DNA of 64,000 nt from Microbacterium gallinarum (GCF_014837165.1 NZ_JACSPM010000007.1:1-64000); one strand, 5' to 3'; positions 46,482 through 55,652 are shown, numbered from the stretch's first letter. Numbers and translations are program-made. The notes: generated by a model from the sequence alone, not told the origin.

Positions 46482-47702
46482 TCAGCCGGCCGCCGCGAAC
46501 GCCGGCAGGTCCAGGGCGCCGGCGCGCGCGGCTTCGACCGCCGCGCGCACCGCCCCCACCGAGACGATGTCGCCGCCCAGGGTCGATGCGACGATCTCGG
46601 GCACCGGCAGGTCGAGTTCCTGAGGCAGCGCCCGCACGGCCGCGTCGATCACCGGCCCCGCTCCGTCGGCCACCGCCCCCGACACGATGATCCGAGTCGA
46701 GTCGAAGAGGCTTCCGAGCACGCCGGCGATCACGGCCAGCGTCTCGCCGACCTGACGCGCGATGTCGAGGGCACCGGGATCGCCCCGCTCCGCCAGTCCG
46801 AGCACGGCCTTGCCGTCGATCTGAGCCGGGTCCATCGCGCGGAGCGCGCTCGCCGCGGGCAACGTCCCCTCTGCCTGCGCCGTGCGAGCCAGCGACGCCG
46901 CCCGGTGCCCGAGACCCCACGCGCCCTCGACGCCGTTCACGTGATCGAAGGCCACCATCTCGGCCGCACCGCCGTGCGCGCCCCGCAGCAGACGTCCGTC
47001 GACCCAGACGCCGGCTCCGAGCCGCTCCCCCGCCATCAGTGCGACGAAGTCGTCGCACCCGACCGCCGCGCCGACGGCGCGCTCGGCCACCGCCGCCAGC
47101 GACGCGTCGTTCTCGACGCGGACGAGCGGAGCCCACGCGCCGAAGAGCTCGGCGAACTCCGGGTTCATCCGCCGCCAGAACCCGTCGCGATGCGCGGGCG
47201 ACTCACCGCGGGCGCTCACGGGCGCGGGCACGCCGATGCACAGCGCCGCGACGTCGGGACGCGAGAAGCCCGACTCTGTCAGAGCCGCGTCGACGAGTGC
47301 GGCCGTGGCCTGCCGTCGCTCCTCGCCGGAATCATGCTCTCGGTCGACTCCCAGACGCCGCACCGCGACGGAGTCACCCCGCAGGTCTGCCAGCGTCACC
47401 GTGAGGCTCGCGCGTCCGGCGTCCACGCCGACGACGAGCGCGGCGTCCGGCCGGAAGGCGAAACGTCGCGCCGGCCGTCCCTTGCTGTACTCCCCCACCG
47501 CGCGGGCGTTCGGCAGCTCGACGAGCAGACCCCGCCCCACGAGCTCTTCGAGCACGTCGATCGCCGTCGAACGCGTGAGCCCGACCGCCTCGAGCACGTC
47601 GGAGACGGTGAAGACGTCGGTGTCCCACGCGAAGCCGAGCACAGCGTCGAGGCTGGCCCGGCGGAGGCGGGAGGCACTGAGCGGCGGCTGAGACAAGACC
47701 AT
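46482..47702 (-). CDS. ROK-family transcriptional regulator of sugar uptake
   Basis: A 406-residue ROK repressor: N-terminal winged helix (about residues 10-70; TVSDVLEAVGLTRSTAIDVLEELVGRGLL), then the actin-like sugar-sensing domain (VVGVDAGRASLTVTLADLRGD near 90, LGAGVWVDGRLLRGAHGGAAE near 228). The usual Cys zinc motif of ROK kinases is not obvious. It is transcribed away from the sugar ABC operon, which it probably represses until the sugar or its phosphate binds. Confidence 0.9.
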   Translation of the reverse strand: MVLSQPPLSASRLRRASLDAVLGFAWDTDVFTVSDVLEAVGLTRSTAIDVLEELVGRGLLVELPNARAVGEYSKGRPARRFAFRPDAALVVGVDAGRASLTVTLADLRGDSVAVRRLGVDREHDSGEERRQATAALVDAALTESGFSRPDVAALCIGVPAPVSARGESPAHRDGFWRRMNPEFAELFGAWAPLVRVENDASLAAVAERAVGAAVGCDDFVALMAGERLGAGVWVDGRLLRGAHGGAAEMVAFDHVNGVEGAWGLGHRAASLARTAQAEGTLPAASALRAMDPAQIDGKAVLGLAERGDPGALDIARQVGETLAVIAGVLGSLFDSTRIIVSGAVADGAGPVIDAAVRALPQELDLPVPEIVASTLGGDIVSVGAVRAAVEAARAGALDLPAFAAAG

Positions 47703-47746
47703 TGACCTTTCGCTGGTTCTCCTGCAATCTTGGATTAACCGGAGTT

Positions 47747-47763
47747 GATTTGCTAGCTAAATC
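47747..47763. promoter_or_regulatory. AT-rich operator-like inverted repeat between ROK gene and sugar operon
   Basis: GATTT-GCTAGCT-AAATC is an inverted repeat in the 112-base divergent gap; its AT content stands out in this genome. A TTGGAT (47730-47735) about 18 bases before TAGCTA could give the plus-strand promoter, which would place the repeat over the -10. Confidence 0.45.
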
Positions 47764-47814
47764 TACTCTCCGAAACAAAGATCGCCCCAGCGATCATCGG
47801 AAAGGGACAACGAC

Positions 47815-49080
47815 GTGCCTGTGTCATCCGTTCTCCGTCGCGCCGCAGCCGCGGCTGCCGTCCTCGCCCTGACGGGCTCCGCCCTGGCCGCGTGCGCCGG
47901 CGCATCGTCCGGACCCGCCGAGGTGAGATTCCACCTGAGCAAGCCCGAGGCGATCCCCTACTTCCGCGATCTCATCAAGGAGTACAACGCCAGTCAGGAC
48001 GAGGTGGTCGTGGTCTTCGACACCTCCTCGAACCTCCAGGCGGGGTTCCTGCGCGGTGATCCGCCCGACCTCGGCCTGCTGAACTACAACATGGAGATGG
48101 CCCGCTTCATGGAGCGCGGGGCGCTCAGCGACCTGAGCGACATGGCCGAAGCCGAGCGCATCCTCCCCGAGGTGCAGGATCTCGTCGATCAGTACGCGAC
48201 CTACCCGGGACGCACGAGCGTCCTGCCGTATTCGGTGATGGCGGCATCCGTCATCTACAACAAGCGCATCTTCGAGGAGCAGGATCTCGAGGTGCCCACC
48301 ACGTGGGACGAGCTCATCGAGGTGTGCGAGGCCCTGAAGACCGCCGGGATCACGCCGATCTACGGCACCTTCAAAGACCCGTGGACCGTCGGACAGGGCT
48401 GGTTCGACTACGCCGTCGGCGGCCAGATCGATGTGGCCGACTTCTACGCGCAGCTGAACGAGCTGGGCACGGAGGTCGGGCCGGACTCCCCGGTGTCGTT
48501 CGAGAAGACGCTCGCCGCGCCGGTCGAGCAGATGACCGAGCTGGTGAAGAACTATACGAACGCGGATGCCGCGAGCCGCGCGTACGGCGACGGCAACCTC
48601 GCCTTCGCCAAAGAGGAGGCGGCGATGTACCTCCAGGGTCCATGGGCGTTCGGCGAGATCGACAAGACGAACCCCGACCTCGACCTCGGCACATTCCCGC
48701 TGCCGATGACGGACGACCCCGACGACTTGAGGGTGCGGGTGAACATCGACCTCGCGGCATGGATCCCCGAGGCATCCGACCAGAAGGAGGGTGCGCGCGA
48801 CTTCCTCAGCTACCTGTTCCAGAAGGACGTGATGGACGAGTACAACGCAGCCTTCCTCGGCTACGGCACCACGACCGACTCCGCGCCCGTCAGCGACGAG
48901 CGCATCGTCGGCATGAAGGAGTACTACGACGCCGCGAAGTTCTACCAGGGCGCCTCGAAGGCGATCCCGCTGACCATCCCCACCGACAACTACATGCAGG
49001 GCATCGTGACCGGAGCCGACGTCGAGAGCACCCTGCGCACGCTCGACGCCGACTGGGCCCGACTGGCGCTGCGCCAATAG
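47815..49080 (+). CDS. Sugar ABC importer binding lipoprotein
   Basis: A 421-residue family 1 solute-binding protein. The signal peptide ends in LAAC (residues 25-28), so the mature protein is lipid-anchored. Features: KLEPTTWDEL-like VPTTWDELIEVCEALK near residue 160 and MYLQGPWAFGEI near 270, which help ring-stacking to a sugar. GTG start with AAGGGA upstream. First gene of importer, two permeases and GH13 enzyme; no ATPase gene is in the cluster, so a shared MsiK-like ATPase elsewhere is likely. Confidence 0.92.
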   Translation: MPVSSVLRRAAAAAAVLALTGSALAACAGASSGPAEVRFHLSKPEAIPYFRDLIKEYNASQDEVVVVFDTSSNLQAGFLRGDPPDLGLLNYNMEMARFMERGALSDLSDMAEAERILPEVQDLVDQYATYPGRTSVLPYSVMAASVIYNKRIFEEQDLEVPTTWDELIEVCEALKTAGITPIYGTFKDPWTVGQGWFDYAVGGQIDVADFYAQLNELGTEVGPDSPVSFEKTLAAPVEQMTELVKNYTNADAASRAYGDGNLAFAKEEAAMYLQGPWAFGEIDKTNPDLDLGTFPLPMTDDPDDLRVRVNIDLAAWIPEASDQKEGARDFLSYLFQKDVMDEYNAAFLGYGTTTDSAPVSDERIVGMKEYYDAAKFYQGASKAIPLTIPTDNYMQGIVTGADVESTLRTLDADWARLALRQ

Positions 49081-49103
49081 CGCGAGACGAAGGGAACGCA
49101 TTC

Positions 49104-50036
49104 ATGGCAACGACCACCGCGGCCGTCACGGAGTCGCAGACCGACAGTCGCCGGGCGGAAGAGCCCGCCCCGCAGCGACGCCGCAAGGTGGAGGGCATCT
49201 ACTACGCCTTCCTCCTTCCCTCGCTCATCCTGTTCACCCTGGCGATCACGATCCCCGCGGTCATCGGCATCTTCTTCAGCTTCACCAACTCCATCGGCTT
49301 CGGGGACTGGGAGTTCATCGGCCTCGTCAACTACCTCGCGGTGTTCACCGATCCGGCGATCCTGCAGAGCTACCTGTTCACGTTCTGGTTCGCCTTCGTC
49401 ACGGTGATCGTCGTCAACGTGCTGGCGTTCCTGCTCGCCGTCGGACTCGTCTCCCGGGTGCGCCTGAAGACGGGCCTGCGGACGATCTTCGTCATCCCGA
49501 TGGTGATCTCGGGCATCATCATCGCCTACGTCTTCAACTTCCTGTTCTCGAACTCGGTGCCCGCGCTCGGGCAGGCCTGGGGAATCGGCTGGATGAGCGA
49601 GAGCATCCTGGCCAACCCCGACCTCGCGTGGGTCGCGATCGTCATCGTCACCGCGTGGCAGGCGATCCCGGGCACCCTGCTCATCTACATCGCCGGCCTC
49701 CTCGCGATCCCCGGCGACGTGTACGAAGCAGCCTCGATCGACGGCGCGGGGAAGCTGCAGCAGCTGTGGCGCATCACCCTTCCGCTGGTCGCCGGATACG
49801 TCGTGATCAACGTCATCATCGGCTTCAAGGACTTCCTCAACGCCTACGACATCATCGTCGGCCTCACCAACGGCGGCCCGGGGACGGCGACCCGCAGCAT
49901 CGCGATGACGATCTTCACCGGCTTCTCCGGCGGCGACTACGCCTACCAGATGGCCAACGCGACGATCTTCTTCCTGATCGCCATCACGCTGTCGCTCCTC
50001 CAACTTCGCCTGACTCGCGGAAGGAACGTGTTCTGA
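49104..50036 (+). CDS. Sugar ABC importer permease 1
   Basis: A 310-residue MalF-like permease with six helices. The EAA loop is EAASIDGAGKLQQLWRITLP near residue 213. A soluble, charged N-terminus of 28 residues precedes helix 1. AAGGGA lies about six bases before the ATG. Its stop overlaps the next start (TGATG). Confidence 0.92.
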   Translation: MATTTAAVTESQTDSRRAEEPAPQRRRKVEGIYYAFLLPSLILFTLAITIPAVIGIFFSFTNSIGFGDWEFIGLVNYLAVFTDPAILQSYLFTFWFAFVTVIVVNVLAFLLAVGLVSRVRLKTGLRTIFVIPMVISGIIIAYVFNFLFSNSVPALGQAWGIGWMSESILANPDLAWVAIVIVTAWQAIPGTLLIYIAGLLAIPGDVYEAASIDGAGKLQQLWRITLPLVAGYVVINVIIGFKDFLNAYDIIVGLTNGGPGTATRSIAMTIFTGFSGGDYAYQMANATIFFLIAITLSLLQLRLTRGRNVF

Positions 50037-50959
50037 TGACCACGCAGCCCGCCCTCGCTGCCGAGGACATGACCGCCGAGCGCGTGCTCGACGGCGACGC
50101 CCCCCGCAAGCCCGCCCGCTCCCGTTCGCGTTTCGCGATGGAGCGCGTGAACTGGTCCGGCACGATCGTGCTGGCCCTGTGCGCCATCACGGTTCTCATC
50201 CCGCTCTACGTCACGGTGACGATGGCGTTCAAGACGCAGGGGCAGGCGGTCGACGGCAACGCGTTCTCGCTGCCCGCACCGTGGAGCGTCGAGGGCTTCG
50301 TCACGGCGTGGGAGCTGACCAACTTCCCCCGCGCGTTCATGATCTCGCTGTTCATCACGGTCTTCACCGTCGCCGGCACGATCCTGCTGGCGTCGCTCGC
50401 GTCGTTCGCGATCTCGCGCAATTGGGATCACAAGCTGTTCCGGTACTCGTTCTACTACCTGCTCGCGGCGATGTTCCTGCCGTTCCCGGTGGTGGCGCTC
50501 CCCCAGATCCAGCTGACGGGGCTCGCCGGGCTCGACAACCCGATCGGAGTCGTGATCCTCAAGATCATGTTCCAGCTGAGCTTCAGCATCCTGCTCTTCA
50601 CCGCTTTCCTCCGCTCCATCCCCGCCGAACTGGAGGAGAGCGCGCGGATCGACGGCGCGTCGACGTGGCAGACGTTCTGGCAGCTCATCTTCCCGCTCCT
50701 CGCACCGATGAGCGCGACGGTCGGCATCTTCGCGTTCCTGGCCTCGTGGAACGACTTCATGATGCCGTCGCTCATCATCTCCGACCCCGCGTCGCAGACC
50801 CTGCCGGTGGTGCAGAACATCTTCCAGACCCAGTTCAGCAACAACTACAACGTGTCCTTCGCCTCGTATCTCATGGCGATGGCACCCGCGATCGTCGTCT
50901 ACCTCTTCACCCAGCGATGGGTCGTGGAAGGCGTCACCCAGGGAGCCGTCAAAGGCTGA
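50036..50959 (+). CDS. Sugar ABC importer permease 2
   Basis: A 307-residue MalG-like permease with six helices and EAA loop EESARIDGASTWQTFWQLIFP near residue 200. It forms the channel with permease 1, to which it is coupled by a one-base overlap. The soluble N-terminal 40 residues are rich in Arg and Ala. Confidence 0.92.
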   Translation: MTTQPALAAEDMTAERVLDGDAPRKPARSRSRFAMERVNWSGTIVLALCAITVLIPLYVTVTMAFKTQGQAVDGNAFSLPAPWSVEGFVTAWELTNFPRAFMISLFITVFTVAGTILLASLASFAISRNWDHKLFRYSFYYLLAAMFLPFPVVALPQIQLTGLAGLDNPIGVVILKIMFQLSFSILLFTAFLRSIPAELEESARIDGASTWQTFWQLIFPLLAPMSATVGIFAFLASWNDFMMPSLIISDPASQTLPVVQNIFQTQFSNNYNVSFASYLMAMAPAIVVYLFTQRWVVEGVTQGAVKG

Positions 50960-51011
50960 GGCCGCGGCATCCCCTCACTCCAACGAACCCACCGAAAGGA
51001 ACCGCGTCCCC

Positions 51012-52703
51012 GTGACGACCGCGCACTCCGCACCCCTCACCGCCCAGCTCAACGACCTCGAGATGCCCGCCTGGTGGCGACAGGCCGTGGTCTACCAGGT
51101 GTATCCGCGCAGCTTCGCGGATGCCGACGGCGACGGCATCGGCGACATCCGGGGCGTGACCTCACGCGTGCCGTATCTGAAGGAGCTGGGCATCGACGCC
51201 ATCTGGCTGAGCCCGTTCTACCCGTCGGCGCTCGCCGACGGCGGCTACGACGTGGCCGACTACCGCAACGTCGACCCGCGGCTGGGCACTCTCGACGACT
51301 TCGACGACCTGCTCGCCGCGCTCCACGCGGCGGGGATCAAGGTGATCGTCGACATCGTGCCGAACCACACCTCCGACCAGCACGCCTGGTTCCAGGAAGC
51401 GCTGACGGCGGGCCGCGGCTCAGCCGCGCGCGCGAGGTACATCTTCCGCGACGGTACCGGCCCCGACGGCTCGGAGCCTCCCGCCGACTGGGTGTCCGTG
51501 TTCGGCGGATCGGCGTGGCAGCGCGTCGACGACGGGCAGTGGTACTTCCACAACTTCGCCGTCGAGCAGCCCGACCTCGACTGGTCGAATCCCGAGGTGC
51601 GCGCCGACTTCGTGAAGACCCTGCGGTTCTGGTCCGATCGCGGCGTCGACGGCTTCCGCATCGACGTGGCCCATATGCTCACGAAGGACTTCGTCGACCC
51701 GCTGCCCTCGCAGGCCGAGCTCGACGCGATGCCCCGCGACGGGAACCACCCGATGATCGACCGCGACGACGTGCACGAGGTGTACGCCGAGTGGCGCGCC
51801 GTGTTCGACTCGTACGACCCGCCGCGCACCGCGGTGGCCGAGGCGTGGGTCGAGCCCTCGCGCATCCCGCTGTACGCCCGCGCCGAGAGCCTCGGGCAGG
51901 CGTTCAACTTCGACCTGCTCGAAGCCGACTTCGACGCGGGCCAGTTCCGCCGCATCGTGGGCGACAACCTCGAGCTCGCCGCGACGTCGGGCTCGTCGAC
52001 GACGTGGGTGCTGTCGAACCACGACGTCGTGCGCCACGCCACGCGCTACGGGCTCCCCGATGCCGAGCGCGACTCCGCCGGCCGACCCACGCGAAAGCAC
52101 GGCAACGAGTGGCTGCTGTCAGGGGGGACGCAGCCCGCTCTCGACAGGGAGCGGGGAAGCCGTCGTGCCCGCGCCGCCGCCCTGTTCGTGCTCGCCCTGC
52201 CGGGCTCGGCCTACATCTATCAGGGCGAGGAGCTCGGCCTGCACGAGGTGGCGGCGATCCCCGAGGCGGATCGACAGGACCCGACGTTCTTCCGCAGCCC
52301 GGGCGAGGACATCGGACGTGACGGATGCCGCGTGCCCCTGCCCTGGTCGGCGGACGGGCCGTCCTTCGGCTTCGGCACCGGCGGCGCCCACCTGCCGCAG
52401 CCGGCCTGGTTCGCCGACTACGCGGTCTCGGTCCAGCACGACGACTCGACGTCCTCGCTCGCGCTCTACCGCGCGGCGCTGGCGATGCGCCGCCTGCTGC
52501 AGACCGACGAGTCGCTGACCTGGGTCGAGACGGGCCGCGACGACGTGCTCGCATTCCGCCGGAGCAACGGGTGGACCGTGTTCACCAACTTCGGCACGGA
52601 GCCGTTCGAGCTGCCGGACGGGCCGCCGATCTCGCTGTCGAGCAGGCACCGCGACGAGCGCATCCTGGCGGGTGAGACGACCGTCTGGATCGCCGGGGCG
52701 TAG
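51012..52703 (+). CDS. GH13 alpha-glucosidase (oligo-1,6-glucosidase/maltase type)
   Basis: A 563-residue cytoplasmic glycoside hydrolase. Family 13 regions: VYQVYPRSFADADGDGIGD near residue 28, DIVPNHTSDQHAWF near 115, the nucleophile Asp in GFRIDVAH near 214, the acid Glu in AVAEAWVEP near 278 and LSNHDVVRH near 334. No signal peptide, so it acts on imported alpha-glucosides. GTG start with AAAGGAAC upstream. Last gene of the sugar operon, closed by a 16-bp hairpin. Confidence 0.93.
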   Translation: MTTAHSAPLTAQLNDLEMPAWWRQAVVYQVYPRSFADADGDGIGDIRGVTSRVPYLKELGIDAIWLSPFYPSALADGGYDVADYRNVDPRLGTLDDFDDLLAALHAAGIKVIVDIVPNHTSDQHAWFQEALTAGRGSAARARYIFRDGTGPDGSEPPADWVSVFGGSAWQRVDDGQWYFHNFAVEQPDLDWSNPEVRADFVKTLRFWSDRGVDGFRIDVAHMLTKDFVDPLPSQAELDAMPRDGNHPMIDRDDVHEVYAEWRAVFDSYDPPRTAVAEAWVEPSRIPLYARAESLGQAFNFDLLEADFDAGQFRRIVGDNLELAATSGSSTTWVLSNHDVVRHATRYGLPDAERDSAGRPTRKHGNEWLLSGGTQPALDRERGSRRARAAALFVLALPGSAYIYQGEELGLHEVAAIPEADRQDPTFFRSPGEDIGRDGCRVPLPWSADGPSFGFGTGGAHLPQPAWFADYAVSVQHDDSTSSLALYRAALAMRRLLQTDESLTWVETGRDDVLAFRRSNGWTVFTNFGTEPFELPDGPPISLSSRHRDERILAGETTVWIAGA

Positions 52704-52706
52704 GAC

Positions 52707-52744
52707 GACGGATGCCGCGGCCCGCGCCGGCCGCGGCATCCGTC
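52707..52744 (+). terminator. Terminator of the sugar operon
   Basis: GACGGATGCCGCGGCC and GGCCGCGGCATCCGTC form a perfect 16-bp stem around a six-base loop, three bases after the GH13 stop codon. Confidence 0.8.
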
Positions 52745-52766
52745 CCCTCTCTCCCGAGGGTGCCGA

Positions 52767-52772
52767 TAGCCT
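52767..52772 (+). promoter_or_regulatory. -10 box for the orphan helix-turn-helix gene
   Basis: TAGCCT after the sugar operon terminator predicts a start about 28 bases before GTG 52807, which has its own ribosome site GGAAGG. Confidence 0.4.
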
Positions 52773-52806
52773 GAACGTGCGCAGATCCGCGCTCCGGAAG
52801 GCTCAC

Positions 52807-53157
52807 GTGAACATCACCCTGCTCCAGCGATTCGTCGCCGTCGTCGACGCCGGAGCCCACGTGCCGCGCGCCGCCGAGAAGCTGGGCGTGCCGCTCGCCT
52901 CGCTGCACTCGTCCATCGACAAGCTCGAGGCCGAGGTGGGGCATCCGCTCTTCACGCGCAGCAAGTCCGGCTGGACGCTGACGCCCGCCGGCACGCTGCT
53001 GCTCGACGAGGCGCGCGCCCGGATCGCCGCCGAGCCCGCGCCCGCCGCGAAGCCGGCGGTGCGGGCAGGCGGCAAGGCCAAGGCGTCGAAGGGCAAGGGG
53101 CGCGCGCCCGCGGTGAAGGGGCAGCCCAAGCCCTACAAGAAGCGGCAGGGCCGCTGA
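52807..53157 (+). CDS. Orphan LysR-type winged helix protein with basic tail
   Basis: A 116-residue protein made of only the LysR N-terminal domain (residues 1-65: ITLLQRFVAVVDAGAHVPRAAEKLGVPLASLHSSIDKLE... LFTRSKSGWTLTPAG) and a tail rich in Lys, Ala, Gly and Pro (about 80-116). No effector-binding domain follows and no frame continues it. The layout suggests a DNA-coating or architectural role more than a metabolite-sensing regulator, but this is inference. GGAAGG precedes the GTG. Confidence 0.8.
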   Translation: MNITLLQRFVAVVDAGAHVPRAAEKLGVPLASLHSSIDKLEAEVGHPLFTRSKSGWTLTPAGTLLLDEARARIAAEPAPAAKPAVRAGGKAKASKGKGRAPAVKGQPKPYKKRQGR

Positions 53158-53167
53158 CGACGGAGCG

Positions 53168-53734
53168 TCAGTCCCAGTCGAGGTACTCCTCGATGATGAC
53201 GGCCGTCTCGATCGGCTTCGTTGACGGGAAGAAGTGGCCCTCGCCGTCGAGCGTCTTCACGCTGGCGCGCTCGGGCGCCGTGGTCTGCAGCTGCTCGCCG
53301 ATGGCCGGGACGGTGACGTCGTCGGCCGAGCCCTGCACGATGAGCACCGGGATCACCGGCGCGAGCGGGATGTCCTCGTCCTCGACGCCGAGCAGGAGCA
53401 GCCCGTTCGCGCGCTCGTGGTGTGCCGCGACGGCCGCCCGAGCGACCGTGCCGCCGAAGCCGTGGCCGCCGATCCACGAGTGGTCGAGGCCCAGGTGGTC
53501 CATGACCGCGATGACGTCGTCGGCGTGCTCGGCGGCGGCCAGGCGGCCACCCGATCCGGCGCGGTAGCCGACCCGCACGACGTGGAAGCCCGCCTCCTCG
53601 GCGAGGTAATGGCCGACCACGCCCAGGGCGTCCTGGCCGCGCTCCGGGACCAGCACCAGCTTGACCGGGCCGTCGCCCTCCTCCACGAACGGGATGGCGC
53701 GCCCGTCGGGCTCGAAGGTCTGGATCTCGGTCAT
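53168..53734 (-). CDS. Alpha/beta hydrolase-fold protein lacking the nucleophile Ser
   Basis: A 188-residue alpha/beta hydrolase fold. The nucleophile elbow, normally GHSxGG, reads GHGFGG near residue 92, so the catalytic Ser is Gly. The acid/base part GEGHFFPSTKP near 165 keeps the His. It is shorter than usual and lacks a cap domain. It may be a binding or scaffold protein. The start ATG 53734 has a GAGG-containing site. Convergent with the orphan helix-turn-helix gene. Confidence 0.78.
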   Translation of the reverse strand: MTEIQTFEPDGRAIPFVEEGDGPVKLVLVPERGQDALGVVGHYLAEEAGFHVVRVGYRAGSGGRLAAAEHADDVIAVMDHLGLDHSWIGGHGFGGTVARAAVAAHHERANGLLLLGVEDEDIPLAPVIPVLIVQGSADDVTVPAIGEQLQTTAPERASVKTLDGEGHFFPSTKPIETAVIIEEYLDWD

Positions 53735-53828
53735 GAGGGAGGTCCTCTCGGATTCGGGGATTTCGATGAGCCGGCGCGCCCGCGAGTGGGCGAAGCCCGC
53801 GCGGCGGGTGCGCGCCGCAGGCGGAGAC

Positions 53829-54902
53829 TCAGACGTTGAAGCGGAACTCCACGACGTCGCCGTCCTGCATGACGTAGTCCTTGCCCTCGAGACGCGCCTT
53901 GCCCTTGGCCCGCGCCTCGACGACCGAGCCGGTCGCGACCAGGTCGTCGAACGAGATGACCTCGGCCTTGATGAAGCCCTTCTCGAAGTCGGTGTGGATG
54001 ACGCCTGCGGCCTGCGGCGCCTTCCAGCCCTTGCCGATCGTCCAGGCGCGGGCTTCCTTCGGCCCTGCCGTGAGATAGGTCTGGAGGCCGAGCGTGTCGA
54101 AGCCGATGCGCGCGAGCTGGTCGAGACCCGACTCATCCTGACCCGTCGACGCGAGCAGCTCTGCGGCGTCCTCGGGGTCGAGGTCGATGAGCTCCGACTC
54201 GATCTTCGCGTCGAGGAAGACGGCCTTGGCCGGCGCGACGAGCGCTGCGAGCGCCGCGCGGCGCGCCTCGTCGGTCAGCACGGCCTCGTCGACGTTGAAG
54301 ACGAAGATGAACGGCTTCGCGGTCAGGAGGCCGAGCTCGCGGATCGGCGACAGGTCGACGTCCGAGGCCGACAGCAGCTCACCGCGCTGGAGCGCCTCGC
54401 GGGCCTCGACGGCCGCCGCGAGCACCGAGGGATCGAGCTTCTTGCCCTTGACCTCCTTCTCGTACCGCGTGATCGCCTTCTCGAGCGTCTCGAGGTCGGC
54501 GAGCTGCAGTTCGGCGTTGATGGTCTCCATGTCGTTCTTCGGGTCGACGGTGCCCTCGACGTGCACGACGTCGTCGTCGGAGAAGCCGCGCACGACCTGC
54601 GCGATGGCGTCGGCCTCGCGGATGTTGGCGAGGAACTTGTTGCCGAGGCCCTCGCCCTCCGATGCGCCGCGCACGATGCCCGCGATGTCGACGAACGAGA
54701 CGGCGGCGGGCAGGATCCGCTCCGAGCCGAAGACCTCGGCGAGCTTCTCCAGGCGCGGGTCGGGCAGATTCACGACCCCGATGTTCGGCTCGATCGTCGC
54801 GAACGGGTAGTTCGCCGCGAGAACCTGATTCTTGGTCAGGGCGTTGAAGAGGGTGGACTTGCCGACGTTGGGCAGTCCGACGATTCCGATGGTGAGAGCC
54901 AC
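53829..54902 (-). CDS. ychF: Redox-regulated ATPase / OBG-like protein YchF
   Basis: A 357-residue P-loop protein of the OBG/YchF group. G1 GLPNVGKSTLFNALTK is at residues 8-23; FATIEPNIGVV near 35, DIAGIVRGASEGEGLGN near 72 and the C-terminal TGS domain (about 275-357; VRAWTIGKGWKAPQAAGVIH region) are typical. It binds ribosomes and prefers ATP. The ychF frame ends in VEFRFNV, the expected terminus. The GTG start is eight bases after TAGACT. Confidence 0.95.
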   Translation of the reverse strand: MALTIGIVGLPNVGKSTLFNALTKNQVLAANYPFATIEPNIGVVNLPDPRLEKLAEVFGSERILPAAVSFVDIAGIVRGASEGEGLGNKFLANIREADAIAQVVRGFSDDDVVHVEGTVDPKNDMETINAELQLADLETLEKAITRYEKEVKGKKLDPSVLAAAVEAREALQRGELLSASDVDLSPIRELGLLTAKPFIFVFNVDEAVLTDEARRAALAALVAPAKAVFLDAKIESELIDLDPEDAAELLASTGQDESGLDQLARIGFDTLGLQTYLTAGPKEARAWTIGKGWKAPQAAGVIHTDFEKGFIKAEVISFDDLVATGSVVEARAKGKARLEGKDYVMQDGDVVEFRFNV

Positions 54903-54910
54903 GGGAGTTC

Positions 54911-54916
54911 AGTCTA
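54911..54916 (-). promoter_or_regulatory. -10 box for ychF
   Basis: Minus-strand TAGACT ends eight bases before GTG 54902, implying a very short or absent leader. Confidence 0.4.
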
Positions 54917-54995
54917 CGTGGGGCGGGATGCCTCGACCGGCGGTCCCTGCCCCCGGGGCATTGCCCGGCCATCCGCCCGGGACGATACTGAGCGC

Positions 54996-55652
54996 GTGGA
55001 CGAGTGCTGCATCCCCGGCCCTCCGAGCGGCTACGACCGCGAGTTCGACGACCGCTTCGCGCGGCGGCTCGCGCGGGAGTACCGCCGGGACGGTCTCACG
55101 GCCAGCGCGCAGCTGATCCTCGACTTCGCCGCCTCGGTCGGACTCGAGGGGGCGTCCGTGCTCGAGATCGGCGGGGGCATCGGCGACATTCAACTGGAAG
55201 CGCTCAAGCGCGGGGCCGCGCACACGACGAACGTCGAGCTGTCGTCGGCGTACGAACCCGAGGCCGCACGTCTGCTGGACGAGGCCGGACTGCGCGGCCG
55301 AGCCACGCGGGTGCTCGGCGTCGACGTCGCCGGCGAGCCGGAGGCGGTCGAGCCGGCCGACATCGTGGTGCTCCACCGCGTCGTCTGCTGCTACCCCGAC
55401 TACCGCGGACTGCTCGGTGCGGCCGCGGACCATGGCCGGCGCGCCGTCGTCTTCAGCCACCCGGGACACGGTCTCTAGACCCGGATCGGCTCGCGCGCCA
55501 TCAACGCGCTGCACACCCTCACCCGGAACCCGTATCGCTCCTTCGCACACGACCCCGAGGCGATGGAGTCGGTGCTGGCCGTCCACGGGCTGACACCCCG
55601 CTACCGCGGGCGCAGCGGGCCCTGGCACGTGGTGGGCGCCGTCCGCGCGTGA
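54996..55652 (+). pseudogene. SAM-dependent methyltransferase gene with an in-frame amber stop
   Basis: A class I methyltransferase frame of 219 codons that is cut by TAG at 55476-55478 (codon 161). Upstream, LEIGGGIGDIQLEALKRGA near residue 50 is the SAM-binding motif and DIVVLHRVVCCYPDY near 128 is motif post-I. Downstream of the stop the same frame continues with a sensible C-terminus (RIGSRAINALHTLTRNPYR ... PWHVVGAVRA). The 160-residue product would lack the last strand of the fold. A nonsense mutation is the simplest reading; a sequencing error must be excluded. Confidence 0.75.

Noticed and set aside
55476..55478. Amber codon read as pyrrolysine or another recoded residue
   Set aside because: No recoding machinery or downstream structure is visible; a nonsense mutation or error is simpler.
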